Positions 23,436-36,523 of a stretch of DNA of 64,000 bases are shown here, piece after piece; the first letter of the stretch is position 1; each line of letters starts with the position of its first letter. The stretch lies in the NCBI GenBank assembly GCA_002633025.1, contig NMRB01000064.1, positions 234,820 through 298,819 on the forward strand, written 5' to 3'. The notes under the pieces were generated by a model. The model did no database searches. It saw nothing but the letters and a program-made list of their open reading frames with translations, and had not been told where the DNA came from. Position numbers and translations under genes: made by a program. This DNA is from Notospermus geniculatus. Taxonomy: Eukaryota; Nemertea; Pilidiophora; Heteronemertea; Lineidae.

Positions 23436-24385
23436 AACCCTTCTTCAAGATCGAGTTCACAGCCTCTTTATTCTCTTTATATCTCAACACGTCATGTTGA
23501 CAGAACCAGCAAAGGTTATTTGAAACTTCTGAGCACACGAGGAGAGTAAGAGAAGCCCAGGAAGTTTGATTACTTTCCATTCAGAAAGTATTACAGGCTA
23601 GCGCCACATGTTTGGTCTGGACATTGGATACGAAGCCAAACAAATCTGTTTTCAGCACATGGTCTATTGAAACACAAGAGCTGTTACTCTACGGTTTGTG
23701 ATAACCCGAAACGAAACGGGCATTAATTGCACCAATTTATTTTCGTTTTTTTTGTCTTATTGTAATACTTCCAATATTTAAGTGGTTAACTTAGAACCTG
23801 CTCCGACATTGACGCTTGCTTTATGCACCAACCGAATGATTGAAGAAAATGCAGAACAAAAACTGGCGGTAACTTGAGGAGCCCGAAGGGAATTTCGTAC
23901 ATGATGATTCTGATTGATTTTAAAATAATAATTCAATTTGATTTTGTGTGGTATGTCGAAAAAAACATCAATCTCAAGGTGGAAGCATATCATCTGCAAC
24001 ATACTGACACTTAATTATGCCTACGTTAATTCTCAAATTCCTTGCGAGTGCCATTTCATTTTGTTTCGTTTCAATCCGGGTTTTATCACTAACCGTTACT
24101 CCACCAACACTGAAATCACGGTGGAGGTTCCCACAAAGAGGAACACCAGTGGTTTGTTTCAAACTTTTGCCAACAATACCCAGTATTCTGTAAGCAAAGG
24201 TGTTTTTAGTTTATGTCAACATCTTTCATCTTCCAAAGCATCAGACAGCTTGGCAGGTGTTTTAATACTACAAGTTACTATCTTGCATTCGTTTTTGCAC
24301 AAAAAGATGCAACCTATATAATACTCTACTCTGAAAAGTACTTCCTCGATAAAACACTGTTTAGTCTCTCCTCAGTCAAGTCATC

Positions 24386-24691
24386 AAACAGGGTTTCCGC
24401 CAGAAAACATATTTAGGGGGGCACAATCCGGGTGCCTCCGGCCGAAGTGGGGGTCTGGGGGCTCTCCCCAGAAAATTTTATCCCCAGAAGACTGGAGATG
24501 CATTTTCCAAGCATTTCAGAGCTTAAAACTTCCTGTGTACAGATCTTTGTTCAACTGTAGTATCTTTTGAATGAAAATAAGGGCAATTTAAAGACACTGC
24601 TCTGCAATTTAAGGGGGGGCCATGCCCCCCTTCAGATCATGAAAGGGGGGCTCCTGCCCCCCTTGCCCCCCCTCTGGCGGAATCCCTGTCA
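24386..24691. mobile_element. MITE with CAGGGTTTCCGCCAG ends and G/C homopolymer core
   Basis: TCAAACAGGGTTTCCGCCAG and CTGGCGGAATCCCTGTCAAA are inverted termini flanked by TCAAA, a possible 5-bp target duplication. The core holds GGGGGG and CCCCCC runs. 24692-25565 shows only a 42-bp local duplication at its right (25725-25798, inside unit 1). Confidence 0.65.
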
Positions 24692-25999
24692 AACCACCAA
24701 AAGCCAGCAGCACACCAGCTGATTCACAAGTGATCAATATGGCCGCCAGACGGACATGTTGAAAAATACACTTCGGCCTATATCATATGAACACCAACTA
24801 GAATGTTTAACCCTTTCGCTGCAGTGCAGTGCAGTGCACATCATGGCACATGCGCAGTCCAGTGCGGGCGACGTGCAGTGCACGTCATTTATTGACTCAC
24901 ACACACGAGGCCGTAGCATCTTTATACATGGTGTACGCACTTGGGGAACCTTAGTTAGATCAAAATATGATAGATGGCGATACTTTTGAATACTATTGGG
25001 CTCACTGAAAGGGGCGGAACCCCACCCCAGCCCCCACCCCCCAGCAATTTAAAAATATGAAAAAAATAGAAAACAAGTGTTGGTGAGCTTGCCTTGAGGC
25101 ATTCTCACCACTAAAATCATCACACTTTTAAAAGTGGGTCAATTTTTCTCCTGCATTTTCTCCTTTTACCATGTTTCTATCTATTGGCAATACATTTATA
25201 GAGTCTCAAGCCACCCATTTAAAAGTTAGCTGTACATCAGTTTCTAAGCCCCTGTACAATGCTCTGATTTTGGTCCAATGATGAAGTCAGTACCCAAAAT
25301 TCAAACGGCTGTATCTTCCAAACGCACCATTTGCAGCACTTAAGAATTGGGTTTTTGTGGTCAGTGGGATAGAACCTACCTAACCCACAGACCAAAAAAA
25401 GTTTTTGTACTTGAGATGTGTGTTAAATCTTTGTTAGCTCCTGGACTAAGGGTACTTCTTTGGTAAAACTACACATCATATCACGCCAGACATGATAACA
25501 GAACAGTCGGGCAAGAAATCACTAAAATCAATGACGGGCACGTCTCCCTTTCATCAGTATGAACTTAATTATGAATGATCTGTGCAAACCAGAAGAATAA
25601 TCGGGGGTACAAATTCAATTTGACCCCTTTGATCCACAACTAGCCGAAGGGATGGTGGAGGAAGGTTGCCGCAACTGATTTCTGATGTAAGGACAGTTCT
25701 GATGACTTGTATAGGCTACTGGTATATCAGTAATTTGCACCAATAAGAAATTCACCTATACTGGTATATCAGTAATTTGCACCAATAAGAAATTCACCAT
25801 CTACAGTGTCAAATACATTCAGCCATGACTTGCCAAAGTAAGTGAAGGGAAGAAGAGGCAATCATTTTCTTCAGCAGCAAAAACTGGTAAATTATAATTG
25901 ATCAGATCTTATTGGCAAGGACTACAATCAGCTGTTTATCCTACATGTATGTATGAAGCAGACCATGGATAACCAATATGTGGCAGATCCATGACAACC

Positions 26000-26400
26000 C
26001 AGGAGGCAAGCATTCCATAGACAACCAATGTGGCTCAGTCTAGACAACAAATGTGGCTCATTCTAGAGAAACAATAGGGAGGTTTCGCAAGCGCCCGGTT
26101 AGGCCCTACAACGACGTTTATCTATTGTGTGGGTGGAGGTTTCGCAAGCGCCTGGTTAGGCCAAACGTCGTTGTATGGCCTAACCGGGCGCTTGCGAAAC
26201 CTCCCTATTGGCAGATCCTGTTGCAGTTCCTACACAAACAATGTGACAGGTCCTAGACAACCAATGTGACAGGTCCAAGACAACCAATGTGACAGGTCCT
26301 AGACAACCAATGTGACAGGTCCTAGACAACCAATGAAGCAGATCCTTGACAACAAAGATGGCTTACCCTAGACAACCAATGTGGCAGATCCTGGATACAA
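26000..26400 (+). repeat. 23-bp minisatellite, unit 1
   Basis: Units such as GACAACCAATGTGACAGGTCC-TA repeat with variation and are interrupted by the MITE at 26077-26205. Confidence 0.8.
26077..26205. mobile_element. TA-flanked MITE inserted in the minisatellite
   Basis: GGGAGGTTTCGCAAGCGCC and GGCGCTTGCGAAACCTCCC are perfect inverted ends with TA on both sides. The unit 2 array has an uninterrupted AAATAATGGCAGATCC here (about 33070), an empty site. Confidence 0.85.
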
Positions 26401-26977
26401 ACCCTAGACAACCAAAGTGGCTCTAAAGAGACAACCACAAACATGAAATGAAGAAGATACAAATTTTACAACTGACTTGGAGAACTAAATTCAGTTCATG
26501 GCAACCATTCCCTTTAAAAAGAATTCATCAAGTCCACCGCAGCACCTTTTTTACGAAGATGTCTTCATCCATTAGAATTTGAGAGCAGTAGCTAAGATTA
26601 AAACGAGACGTGGAGGCACACAAGGACATAATAGGTGCATCCAATTCAATTTGACGTCTTTGATCTCAAACTGCCGAGGGGGATGGGTAACATTGGAAGC
26701 AAATGTAACCAATCACCTGTGGCATGAATTATACAAGAATGGTATAGCATCACATACCGGTAGATCTAATTGTCGAAATCAAATGAGCAAGTCTGGGTGT
26801 TCATGTTGTTTTTAAATTGCAGTCAGATTCTCTTATGCAAGTTTTCTAAAATTTCTCCAGGACACTTTAAAGTTTTGTTGTAAGAATTGTTAGAGCAGAC
26901 GTCCATGTCATATACATCTTCATTTTTAGCACATGAATAGTATGTACATGTACATGTACATGTGCACATACATGTAC

Positions 26978-27308
26978 TCTAATTTCACGGAAATAAGACC
27001 GGTTCATTACGAGTGCCTTGACTGCCCCCAGTGCAGGACAGCGTGAATAGGCCACGGTCTCGTGTTGTTCGTTGGTGCACATTTTATTTTCTACCCCGTA
27101 CACTGGTAGGCCTAGTTATGCAAAACGCACGGTTTGACAGTGAACCATTGCTTACGAATCGTGATGTAAACCTTTTGCACAAAGGGGCAGGCAAGACGTC
27201 AATCATCCATGGTCAGGTCTATTCTATGGATTCGAAAGATGAGGTGCAAAGTTATGAGGTGGGCTTGGCTTGAATATCCAGAACCGGTCTTATTTCTGTG
27301 AAATTAGA
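26978..27308. mobile_element. MITE (ends TCTAATTTCACGG) absent from unit 2
   Basis: TCTAATTTCACGGAAATAAG and CTTATTTCTGTGAAATTAGA are inverted termini extending to GACCGGTTC. Unit 2 reads straight through (CATGTACTTACTATGCAGTG at about 34201). Confidence 0.85.
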
Positions 27309-28140
27309 GTATAGGCTATGCACTGCATTGGAAAACCACACAAGACAATTGGTTACGAGGGAATTTTTCATGAGAAGAAATCCCAAACTGACAGAAAACT
27401 AGAATTTCACAAATAAGAATTTGTGAAAAAATTTCAAAGAAATCTAAAAAAATTTGCACTGCCAATGCATGACATTTGACTTTCAAGAAAAGCAAAGATA
27501 AATTTGTAACCTAAATCCCATTGACAACAAATGAACAATACCTGTTGTGAAAAATTAGAAGTATTAGTGTTCAGGCAAAGAAGAAGCAATTACCACAGTT
27601 CACCAATTTACAGACCTGGAATAGCACGCTTGAAATTGCTCTCAACTATCCTCTGGAGACGGACACCAAAGAACCATTAATTTCAAACACCAGAGAGCAA
27701 ATTTCAAGAAGAAGACCAGTAATTGCGGGCGACAAATGGAGAATTCAATTAGACTCGGGATGTACCCTAATCAAAAAGCAACCATTGTTTCTTCCTTCAC
27801 TAAACCCATCCATGGAATCTTTTAACTCTACGACCGATTAAACTACCAATTCCCAGTGAAATAGAACATTTCTTTTGCCGTGCTCACCATTATGGGCTAG
27901 ATTATGCATTGAAAGTGCACTTCAAGTACACTCACTTAAAAGTCTTCAAGAAGATATTTTAGACGGTAGCTCAGGATTTGAGATGTGGATGAGAAAAAAG
28001 TGTTTTTTTGCACGGGTCCACGCACCCACTCAGTCTCTCTTTCAGTATCAGACAAATTTAGGGATAATCCGCCAATTGCATGACGTACAAAATATCGTCT
28101 GTAAAATTTTCACCTTTAGTTGCTATGATCTTTGAAAGTC

Positions 28141-28472
28141 AATAGCTGCACTTCCATTACAGCTTTTATATCCGGTCTTAATAGTACCGGTGTCTATCCG
28201 CATATAAATAAGACTGGATATTTCATGGCTTGCGCTTCCACTACTGGATTTGAGGTTAGTGAGTTCGGCTACAGATGGCGATAAGTGGAGTAAACCACGT
28301 ATTGTTCTGGTGCTTTTGAGCATGCGCAATGTCGCAAGAGATCTTAAGCCACCTGTAGCCGAAGATCGGCACTTATTAGAACCAGACTTATTAAACACAG
28401 ACATCTTGTAATGGAAGCAGAATAAGCCCGTACAAATACCTGCTTCTTCTGTAGTGGAAGCACAGCTATAGA
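28141..28472. mobile_element. MITE (ends ATAGCTG-CTTCCA-TACAG)
   Basis: ATAGCTGCACTTCCATTACAG at the left and CTGTAGTGGAAGCACAGCTAT at the right are inverted. The unit 2 copy keeps only its right part (from about 35525), truncated by another element. Confidence 0.6.
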
Positions 28473-28900
28473 TGAGAAAGACATTGGGCAGAGTTGTGGC
28501 GCTGCAGCGACAGGATGATCTTGATCAGTAGCCGAGAAAGCAGACGATGGGTAGTCTTGCAGTCATACAGATCAGATATAGTCTCTATCCATCGATAAAC
28601 AGAGACATATCCAAGATTTCAACCATGACAATGGCCGACTCCCCAGCCCCATCGACCCTCTCAATAGAATCGATTCGACAAGCAGCCCCGGATAATTGGA
28701 CGAAACCACCAAAACTTCGCTGATGACAAGCAATTAATGAGTCTGAGTGAAGCACATAAATGAAGAACCTCATCACATGGCAATTAGATTTAACCTTGTA
28801 GCGGACACTTTGAATCGGATCTGAAGCATGATGATGAGCGACACAGCCAATCAATTTTACCGACTGTCACTTTATGTCTGCAGAATCATTATCCAACGAA

Positions 28901-28985
28901 GCTGGGCTGTCGTAGTGGTGTAGTGGAAACATGTAGTGCCTGCCACCTCTGAGGTCTCAAGTTCAATTCCCGGTTGGATCCGGTG
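28901..28985 (+). mobile_element. tRNA-derived SINE head, unit 1
   Basis: AGTGGTGTAGTGG resembles an A box and AAGTTCAATTCCCGG a B box, with tRNA-like spacing. Confidence 0.6.
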
Positions 28986-29111
28986 TAACGTTTTTCAGTG
29001 TGGCCATTTTTCTGTGTGATTCCCATTGTTCGGAACACACTGGGAAACGGACTCGTTGTTTCTCTGTGTGTGTCGCTCATTGTCAAGTCGCCACTTTTTC
29101 CGTCAACCTAT

Positions 29112-29352
29112 AGACCGTTCTCAAATTGACGTAAACAACAAAGATTTGTGCACTTATGCCGAAATCTCAACCACAACCTTGCCTGAAATTGAATGATGTG
29201 AGGCAGACAATTCCACAACAGTGACATCAAAGACGTTGCGTCAGACTCGACCATTGCTGAATCATGGATAGCGTCACATCACCCGGTTTCAGATCGATGT
29301 TCTGGTTGAGATTTCGGCAGAAGTGTGCAGATCTGCGAATTTGAGAATCGTG
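29112..29352. mobile_element. MITE family B (ends GACCGTTCTCAAATTGACG)
   Basis: GACCGTTCTCAAATTGACG continues to CGAAATCTCAACCAC and is mirrored by GGTTGAGATTTCGGC...GCGAATTTGAGAATC. The core ACCATTGCTGAATCATGGAT is nearly invariant. Other copies: 36271-36515, 40229-40475, 48754-48990, 51889-52130 and 58095-58330. Confidence 0.7.
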
Positions 29353-29359
29353 TACTGTA

Positions 29360-29488
29360 ATGTCACACTGGCACACGGGCCTCACTGAAAAACATTACAC
29401 CGGTACTCAAGTGATAGAAGGGCAACTCTCTTTGACAGCAGGGTTTCCTTCCATAGCAGGATGCATTGTGGGTATTCCCGGTATATGA
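29360..29488 (+). pseudogene. Broken counterpart of the 36524 exon in unit 1
   Basis: It matches 36524-36650 almost base for base from ATG through GCIVGIP. A net loss of about 36 bases then removes the NGTHATGIP segment and the GTAAGC donor, and the frame hits TGA at once. The copy could not splice as unit 2 does. Confidence 0.35.
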
Positions 29489-30539
29489 AGCCACAGCGGA
29501 AGTGTTAAAATTCCACATAAATAGTGAGGTTCTGCAAACTTCCGTTTTACATTTACGATTACAATTTGAAAACGTCATGACGTCGGCTCTGCGGGACGTT
29601 TTTATGTGCAAATCGCTTGCTACACGTAAGAAACTTACAATTTAATCAAAGCCAAATATTTCATTTTTGTAATCCAAGAATTCGCCTGCAATTTAACACA
29701 TTCATAAATGGGTATATTTCGCAGTTGCAGCAAAAATGACAAGAAGAATGCTTGGCACATCTGCCCTGGAGCGCTTGCCAAACATGGGATACATCGACCC
29801 TCCTTTCACCTGGCACGGGTAGTTTCAAGTCAAATGATGACGCCATCGTGTCGCGTTCTTTCTTGACATGAGGCGTGACGTCTTGACGTCGTCAAATCGT
29901 AATTGTAAATGTAAATTGTAAGCTTGCAGAAACTCCCTAATGTTGCTCTATCTACAACCATCTTCCATTCAATCTCATCTTCTGGCAACTAATTGTATTT
30001 CATTAGCAACAACGCATAGAACACACTCCCACACGACTGACTTTTAGCCACATCATGCGCAAAAACAAAATAGTGCAATTGTAACTGAGGCTGTATTTGC
30101 TTCAAGCGATACAGCATTCTACGGCAAGTCTCCATTCAGAGAATGAAAAAATATCTGTCTCTAAAGTACGCTTCAAAGCCAAATGGGGTATTTTTACATC
30201 CAAATCTATTTCTTGTCATCTTTATAGATAATGTGGATAAATGGTATGGCTAATCATTAGTTAATCAGGTTCAAGATGGCATCTTGGCCTGATATTTTCA
30301 ACATTAGATCAAAGTGAACCTTCCCAGCCCCAAAGTGTTGCAGCATGTTGATAAAAAAACTCAAGGGGGAGGTGGAATAGTCAGCGTACAAGATAAGCGA
30401 TAAGCGCCAAGTCCACCCTCTCTAACAACAGCAGCAAAATCCTGTGGTGCCATGAAAGAATTAAGTCCCCTCCATATACATGTATAATAGGGTAGTTTTT
30501 TAGAGATGTTAGTGAGGTTTCGCAAATCTGACGAAACAC

Positions 30540-31064
30540 NNNNNNNNNNNNNNNNNNNNNNNNNNNNNNNNNNNNNNNNNNNNNNNNNNNNNNNNNNNNN
30601 NNNNNNNNNNNNNNNNNNNNNNNNNNNNNNNNNNNNNNNNNNNNNNNNNNNNNNNNNNNNNNNNNNNNNNNNNNNNNNNNNNNNNNNNNNNNNNNNNNNN
30701 NNNNNNNNNNNNNNNNNNNNNNNNNNNNNNNNNNNNNNNNNNNNNNNNNNNNNNNNNNNNNNNNNNNNNNNNNNNNNNNNNNNNNNNNNNNNNNNNNNNN
30801 NNNNNNNNNNNNNNNNNNNNNNNNNNNNNNNNNNNNNNNNNNNNNNNNNNNNNNNNNNNNNNNNNNNNNNNNNNNNNNNNNNNNNNNNNNNNNNNNNNNN
30901 NNNNNNNNNNNNNNNNNNNNNNNNNNNNNNNNNNNNNNNNNNNNNNNNNNNNNNNNNNNNNNNNNNNNNNNNNNNNNNNNNNNNNNNNNNNNNNNNNNNN
31001 NNNNNNNNNNNNNNNNNNNNNNNNNNNNNNNNNNNNNNNNNNNNNNNNNNNNNNNNNNNNNNNN
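30540..31064. other. Assembly gap, 525 Ns
   Basis: Unknown sequence. In unit 2 the corresponding interval begins at 37393 with the AAAGTATGAAATACGAAATTC region. Frames crossing the gap are meaningless. Confidence 1.
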
Positions 31065-31515
31065 ATTTTGCGAGTTATTGTGCGTTTTTGCTCGGCCAAA
31101 TCGGGATTTCCCCGGGGTTCCCGCCATTATGCCATACAGTACAGAATGTACAGTGCACTGACATGCATTTCGCTGTTCTGATGCTGTGCGTCCACTGTGC
31201 GTTTGCCAGATTCCCAAAACAATAAAATATGCTATTATGGGTTTTCTGATGTAAATATGCGAATAAATTGACTTAAATATATTTATTTCATCTGAAATCA
31301 TCATAAAATACAATAAAAGTAGCAAATATTTATCAGAGAAATGTCATTTCTTTAGAACTACTTTTACCGCGGAAGTAGTTCTTCCACACCGGCGCTGTGA
31401 GGCGCGACGCATCACATAACCCTACGCAAAATGGCGGATTTGACTGTTGTTCGTCAGGGTCACAAACCGACGCAACGTCACCAGGTTTTTTGGAGGCTTG
31501 TGCCCTGTTGTTCAG

Positions 31516-31681
31516 GTTGGCATGCCTGATGATTGTCTGCTACCCGCTAGTGTATTTTTTGTCCGATAGATGGCAACATTCGCGTTCTAAGCATCCGAAG
31601 GGAGGTTCTACAGCACTAGATGACTTAGCCGTGCAAGATGACTTCGATGAGACTGCAACTGCCTGGATTGATGGCAATTGA
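31516..31681 (+). CDS. C-terminal membrane-anchor exon candidate, unit 1
   Basis: Acceptor CTGTTGTTCAG precedes a frame encoding LACLMIVCYPLVYFLSDRW, one hydrophobic helix closed by a basic RWQHSRSKHPK stop-transfer. An acidic tail follows (DDLAVQDDFDETATAWIDGN) before TGA. This is the expected shape of the last exon of a single-pass surface protein. Unit 2 carries the same stretch at 38440-38925, but one base is missing near 38510 and a SINE interrupts it at 38541-38849. Family not recognised. Confidence 0.35.
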
Positions 31682-31703
31682 TAGCTCAGTCAATAAGGTT
31701 TAC

Positions 31704-32317
31704 AATGAAATGGTCCATAGACCATGTGCTCACCTGGTTTGACATAATGGTGTAATGACAGATGGAGGTACATATCATTTATGAGCAATCTGGGTCAAGT
31801 CATTCCCGAGTTAAAAGACTTTGATGATTTTTGGGTAATGCCACCTGGCGGCCATATTGGATGTCCGATCGCGCCGAAACTCAGTATTTTTGAAGATACC
31901 CCTCTAATGCACATTTATGCAAGATATGAAGTTGCTCAGTGAAATAATGGCGAACTGTGGCAGGTTCATTACTTTTGTACAACTTTGACCTCTGTGACCT
32001 TGAAAAGTAGGTCAAATCAAAAACCCGCTATATATGTTATGTATCCTTTAATATTAGATACACCTATGATAAAAATTTGGAGATGATCAAGTTATTAGTT
32101 CAGGAGTTATTGCAGTTTTTGTGTTTTTGGTTTTGGCCATCTGCTGGCCAAGCCAAGAATCTAATCGGACTGAAACTTGGTGTCATAGGTCATCTGACCT
32201 AGGGGTATATATGTACCAAGTTTCAGATCAATAGCCTCAGCGGTTACGAAACGTGCCCTGCTTACGAACAACGACGGACGCTGCACCATCATAACAGCTC
32301 ACCCTGGTGAGCTAAAA
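31704..32317. mobile_element. GTGAGCT-family element (copy E3), with empty site in unit 2
   Basis: Starts AATGAAATGGTCCATAGACC and ends CACCCTGGTGAGCTAAAA. Unit 2 reads GGTTTACAAAACTGTATAAT at about 38930, so the insertion was precise with at most a 2-base duplication. Confidence 0.8.
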
Positions 32318-32434
32318 ATGTATACTTTATTGGGTCTATCACATGTAATTTTCATGATTTTTTTCTTCTAAAACCCAGAAAATCTTTGGTACAGGGCATG
32401 CACTTGGCTCTGGTACTCAAGAGGTTTAGAGCAG

Positions 32435-32604
32435 GAAGAAACTGGAGCGGTACATGAATCTTCCCAGCCACACGACTCCTACACACCAATCTTATGTTAT
32501 GGGCTGCACGTGTATTCACCAACCTGTCAGGAAATGGCTACTTTTGGGAGGATGTCACAGGAAATTGCTCCAAAAACAACCACTTTGGTATCTTCTTACC
32601 ATGC
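32435..32604 (+). pseudogene. Unit 1 copy of the NWSG exon, with a stop codon
   Basis: It is homologous to 39737-39906. The codon TGT of unit 2 is TGA here (32455-32457), closing the frame soon after NWSG. The donor GTTAGG is kept. The homology stops at 32613, the junction of the tandem duplication, so this exon is cut off from the downstream exons that unit 2 retains. Confidence 0.4.
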
Positions 32605-32989
32605 GTTAGGAAGATAATTATGAATGATCTGTGCAAACCAGAAGAATAATCGGGGGTACAAATTCAATTTGACCCCTTTGATCCACAACTAGCCGAAGGG
32701 ATGGTGTGGAGAAAGGTTACCGCAACTGATTTCTGATGTAAGGACAGTTCTGATGACTTGTATACTGGTATAATTATCATCAGTAATTTGCACTAATAAG
32801 AAATTCACCACCATCTGCAGTGTCAAATACATTCAGTCGTGATTTGCCACAGTAAGTGAAGGGAAGAAGAGGCAATCATTTTCTTCAGCACCAAAAACTG
32901 GTAAATTGGAATTGATCAGATCTATATTGGCAGCTGTAGGACTAAGTCAGCTGTTTATCCTACATGTATGTATGAAGCAGACCATGGAT

Positions 32990-33665
32990 AACCAATACGT
33001 GCAGATCCTTGACAACCCAGGACAACCAATGTGGCTCAGTCTAGACAATAGATGTGGCTCATTCTAGACAAATAATGGCAGATCCTCAACAACCAATGTG
33101 GCAGATCCTAGACAACCTATGTGGCAGATCCAAGACAACCGATGTGACAGGTCCTGGACAACCAATGTGGCTCAGTCTAGACAATAGATGTGGCTCATTC
33201 TAGACAAATGATGGCAGATCCTCAACAACCAATGTGGCAGATCCTAGACAACAAACGAGGCAGGCCTAGACAACCAATTCCAATTGCAGGTCCTGGACAA
33301 CAATAATCATAATGGCAGATCCTCAACAGTAACCAATGTGGCAGATCCTAGACAACCAATGTGGCAGATCCTAGACAACCAATGTGGCAGGTCCTAGACA
33401 ACCAATGTGGCAGATCCTAGACAACCAATGTGGCAGGTCCTGGACAAACAATGTGGCAGGTCCTGGACAACCTATGTGACAGGCCCTGGACAACCAATGA
33501 GGCAGGTCCTAGAAAACCAATGTGGCAGATCCTCAACACCCAATGTGACAGGTCCAAGACAACCAATGTGGCAGGTCCTCGAAAACCAATGAGGCAGGTC
33601 CTAGACAACCAATGGTCCTGGACAACTAATTTGGCAGGTCCTTGACAACCAATGTGGCAGGACCA
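32990..33665 (+). repeat. 23-bp minisatellite, unit 2 (longer array)
   Basis: Units GACAACCAATGTGGCAG plus ATCCTA or GTCCTA repeat about 25-30 times. The period is not a multiple of three, so a 23-residue repeat is open in several frames. Confidence 0.85.
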
Positions 33666-34928
33666 AAGTGGGCCTCACGAGACAACCACAAATACGAAAT
33701 GACGAAGATACATTTTACAGCTGACTAGGAGAACAAAGTTCAGTTCATGGCAACCATTCCCTTTAAAAAGAATTCATCAAGTCCACCGCAGCACTTTTTT
33801 ACGAAGATGTCTTCATCCATTAGAATTTGAGAGCAGTAGCTAAGATTAAAACGAGACTTGGAGGTACACAAGGACATAATAGGTGCATCCAATTCAATTT
33901 GACGTCTTTGATCTCAAACTGCCGAGGGGGATGGGTAACATTGGAACCAAATGTAACCAATCACCTGTGGCATGAATTATACAGGAATGGTTTAGCATTA
34001 CATAGATGTAATCGTCTAAATCAAATGAGCAAGTCAGGGTGTTCATGTTGCTTTTAAATTGCAGTCAGATTCTCTTACGCAAGTTTTCTAAAATTTCTCC
34101 AGGACACTTTAAATGTTCTGTTGTAAGAACTGTTAGAGCAGACGTCCATGTCATATACATCTTCATTTTTAGTGCATGAATACATGTACATGTATATGTA
34201 CATGTACTTACTATGCAGTGCATTGGAAAACCACACAAGACAATTGGTTGCAAGGGAATTTTTCATGAGAAGAAATCATCCAAAACTGACAGAAAACTAG
34301 AATTTCACAAATGAGAATATTTGAAAAAATTTCAAAGAAATCTAAAAAAAATTTGCATCACCAATGCCGATAGTGTTATTTGACTTTCAAGAAAGGCAAA
34401 GATAAATTTGTAACCTAAATCCCATTGACAACAAATGAACAATATTAGTGTTTAGGCGAAGAAGAGGCAATTACCACAGTTCACCAATTTACAGACCTGG
34501 AATAGCACGCTTGAAATTGCTCTCAACTATCCTCTGGAGACGGACACCAAAGAACCATTAATTTCAAACACCAGAGAGCAAATTTCAAGAAGAAGACCAG
34601 TAATTGCAGACGACAAATGGAGAATTCAATTAGACTCGGGATGTACCGTAATCAAAAAGCAACCATTGTTTCTTCCTTCACTAAACCATCCATGGAATCT
34701 TCTTCTCCACAACCAATTGAACTACTAATTCCCAGTGAAATATTTCTTTTGCCGTACTCACCATTATGGGCTAAATTATGCATTGAAAGTGCACTTCAAG
34801 TACACTCACTTGAAAGTCTTCAAGAAGATATTTTAGATGGTAGCTCAGGATTTGAGATGTGGATGAGAAAAAAGTGTTTTTTGCATGGGTCCATGCAATT
34901 GTAGCCAAACATACTACTACAAACAGAC

Positions 34929-35433
34929 CCAGTAGTCTTGAACGTTAGTTGGGGTGTTGATATTTTTCGTGGCTGGGAGGGGAATGTCGATGGTCGTCAG
35001 CTGCCCCTGCATTCAGAGAGACTTTACTGAAAAGTCTCTCTGAATGCAGGACAGCTGACAGGGATCTGTGGTTATAAGTATTTATTAGCAAATGCAGATG
35101 TGTAGGGAAATGGAAGGGCTGGGGAGATATTCGTCCTGCGACTAAAAGTGTTCAGCAAAAAAAATAAACAGAGAAACAGACGCGTGAAAAAAATCGCCTA
35201 TCGCAAGGCTCGAATCCACAGAGCAAGTCCCCAGCAAATCTGTCAGTATATCGCTACATAATGTACCCATCTACGTTCACAGCCACTAAAAAACGTGAAC
35301 CAACCGTCCGGTATATTCCATCTGAACATTAGGCGCATTTCACCTATGAGTCCAATTCTATTGACTGACCCGTGACAAGTCTTTGGCTAGCTTCGCTGTT
35401 GGCCGCTACGCGGCGCGTTGGGCCCTTGCGTCC
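34929..35433 (-). mobile_element. Hairpin-containing repeat, inverted copy with internal deletion
   Basis: Reverse complement of 43798-44467. Both contain arms CAGCTGCCCTGCATTCAGAG and their mirror around a tiny loop. This copy lacks the tRNA-like block. Confidence 0.7.
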
Positions 35434-36064
35434 AGACTTATTGCCATTCCACTAGAGAAAACACCGTTGTTGAACCGCATCTAATTTAGATTCGGTGCAT
35501 ACTCGGCTATGCAATCTGAGCCTAATAGATCCGCACTTATTAGAACCGGACTTATTAAACATGGACATCTTGTAATGGAAGCAGAATAAGCCCGGACAAA
35601 TACTTGCTTCTTCTGTAGTGGAAGCACAGCTATAGATGAAAAAGACATTGGGCAGAGTTGTGGTGCTGCAGTGACAAGATGATCTTGATTAGTAGCCGAG
35701 AAAGCAGACGATGGGTGGTCTTGCAGTCATACAGATCAGATATAGTCTCTATCCATTGATAAACACAGACAAAATCCAAGATTTCAACCATGACAATGGC
35801 CGACTCCCCAGCCCCATCGACCCTCTCAATAGAATCGATTCGACAAGCAGCCCCGGATAATTGGACGAAACCACCAAAACTTCGTTGATGACAAGCAATT
35901 AATGAGTCTGAGTGAAGCACATAAATGGAGAACCTCATCACATGGCAATTAGATTTCACCTTGTAGCGGACACTTTGAATCGGATCTGAAGCATGATGAT
36001 GAGCGACACAGCCAATCAATTTTACCGACTGTCACTTTATGTCTGCAGAATCATTATCCAACGA

Positions 36065-36150
36065 AGCTGGGCTGTCATAGTGGTGTAGTGGAAACATGTA
36101 GTGCCTGTCACCTCTGAGGTCTAAAGTTCAAGTCCCGGTTGGACCCGGTG
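36065..36150 (+). mobile_element. tRNA-derived SINE head, unit 2
   Basis: Counterpart of 28901-28985, with AGTGGTGTAGTGG and AAGTTCAAGTCCCGG. Confidence 0.6.
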
Positions 36151-36523
36151 TAACGTTTTTCAGTGTGGCCATTTTTCTGTGTGATTCCCATTGTTTGGAA
36201 CACACTGGGATACGGACTCGTTGTTTCTCTGTGTGTCGCTCATTGTCAAGTCGCCACTTTTTCCGTCAACCTATAGACCGTTCTCAAATTGACGTAAACA
36301 ACAAAGATCTGTGCACTTCCGCCGAAATCTCAACCACAACCTCGGTCTGAAACTGAATGATGTGAGGCAGACAACTCCACAACAGTGACATCAAAGACGT
36401 TGCGTCAGACTCGACCATTGCTGAATCATGGATGGCGTCACATCAGCCGGTTTCAGATCGACGTTCTGGTTGAGATTTTGGCAGAAGTGTGCAGATCTGC
36501 GAATTTGAGAATCGTGTACTGTA

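Larger units (their letters stand above)
25566..32613. repeat. Tandem segmental duplication, unit 1
   Basis: Starts TAATTATGAATGATC and ends CCATGCGTTAGGAAG, where unit 2 begins with the same TAATTATGAATGATC. Unit 2 carries collinear sequence with small indels and several private insertions. Unit 1 contains the 525-base gap. Confidence 0.85.

Noticed and set aside
27875-28135. Frame SALQVHSL-SLQEDILDGSSG shared with 34617-34904
   Set aside because: A 5-base indel just upstream and one further frameshift separate the two copies, so coding constraint is not supported.
28585-28854. Minus-strand frame with a near-identical copy at 35630-36019
   Set aside because: Conserved only because the whole unit is duplicated; no splice context and different ends in the two copies.
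30381-31325. Very long open frames across the gap
   Set aside because: They consist of unknown residues over 525 Ns.
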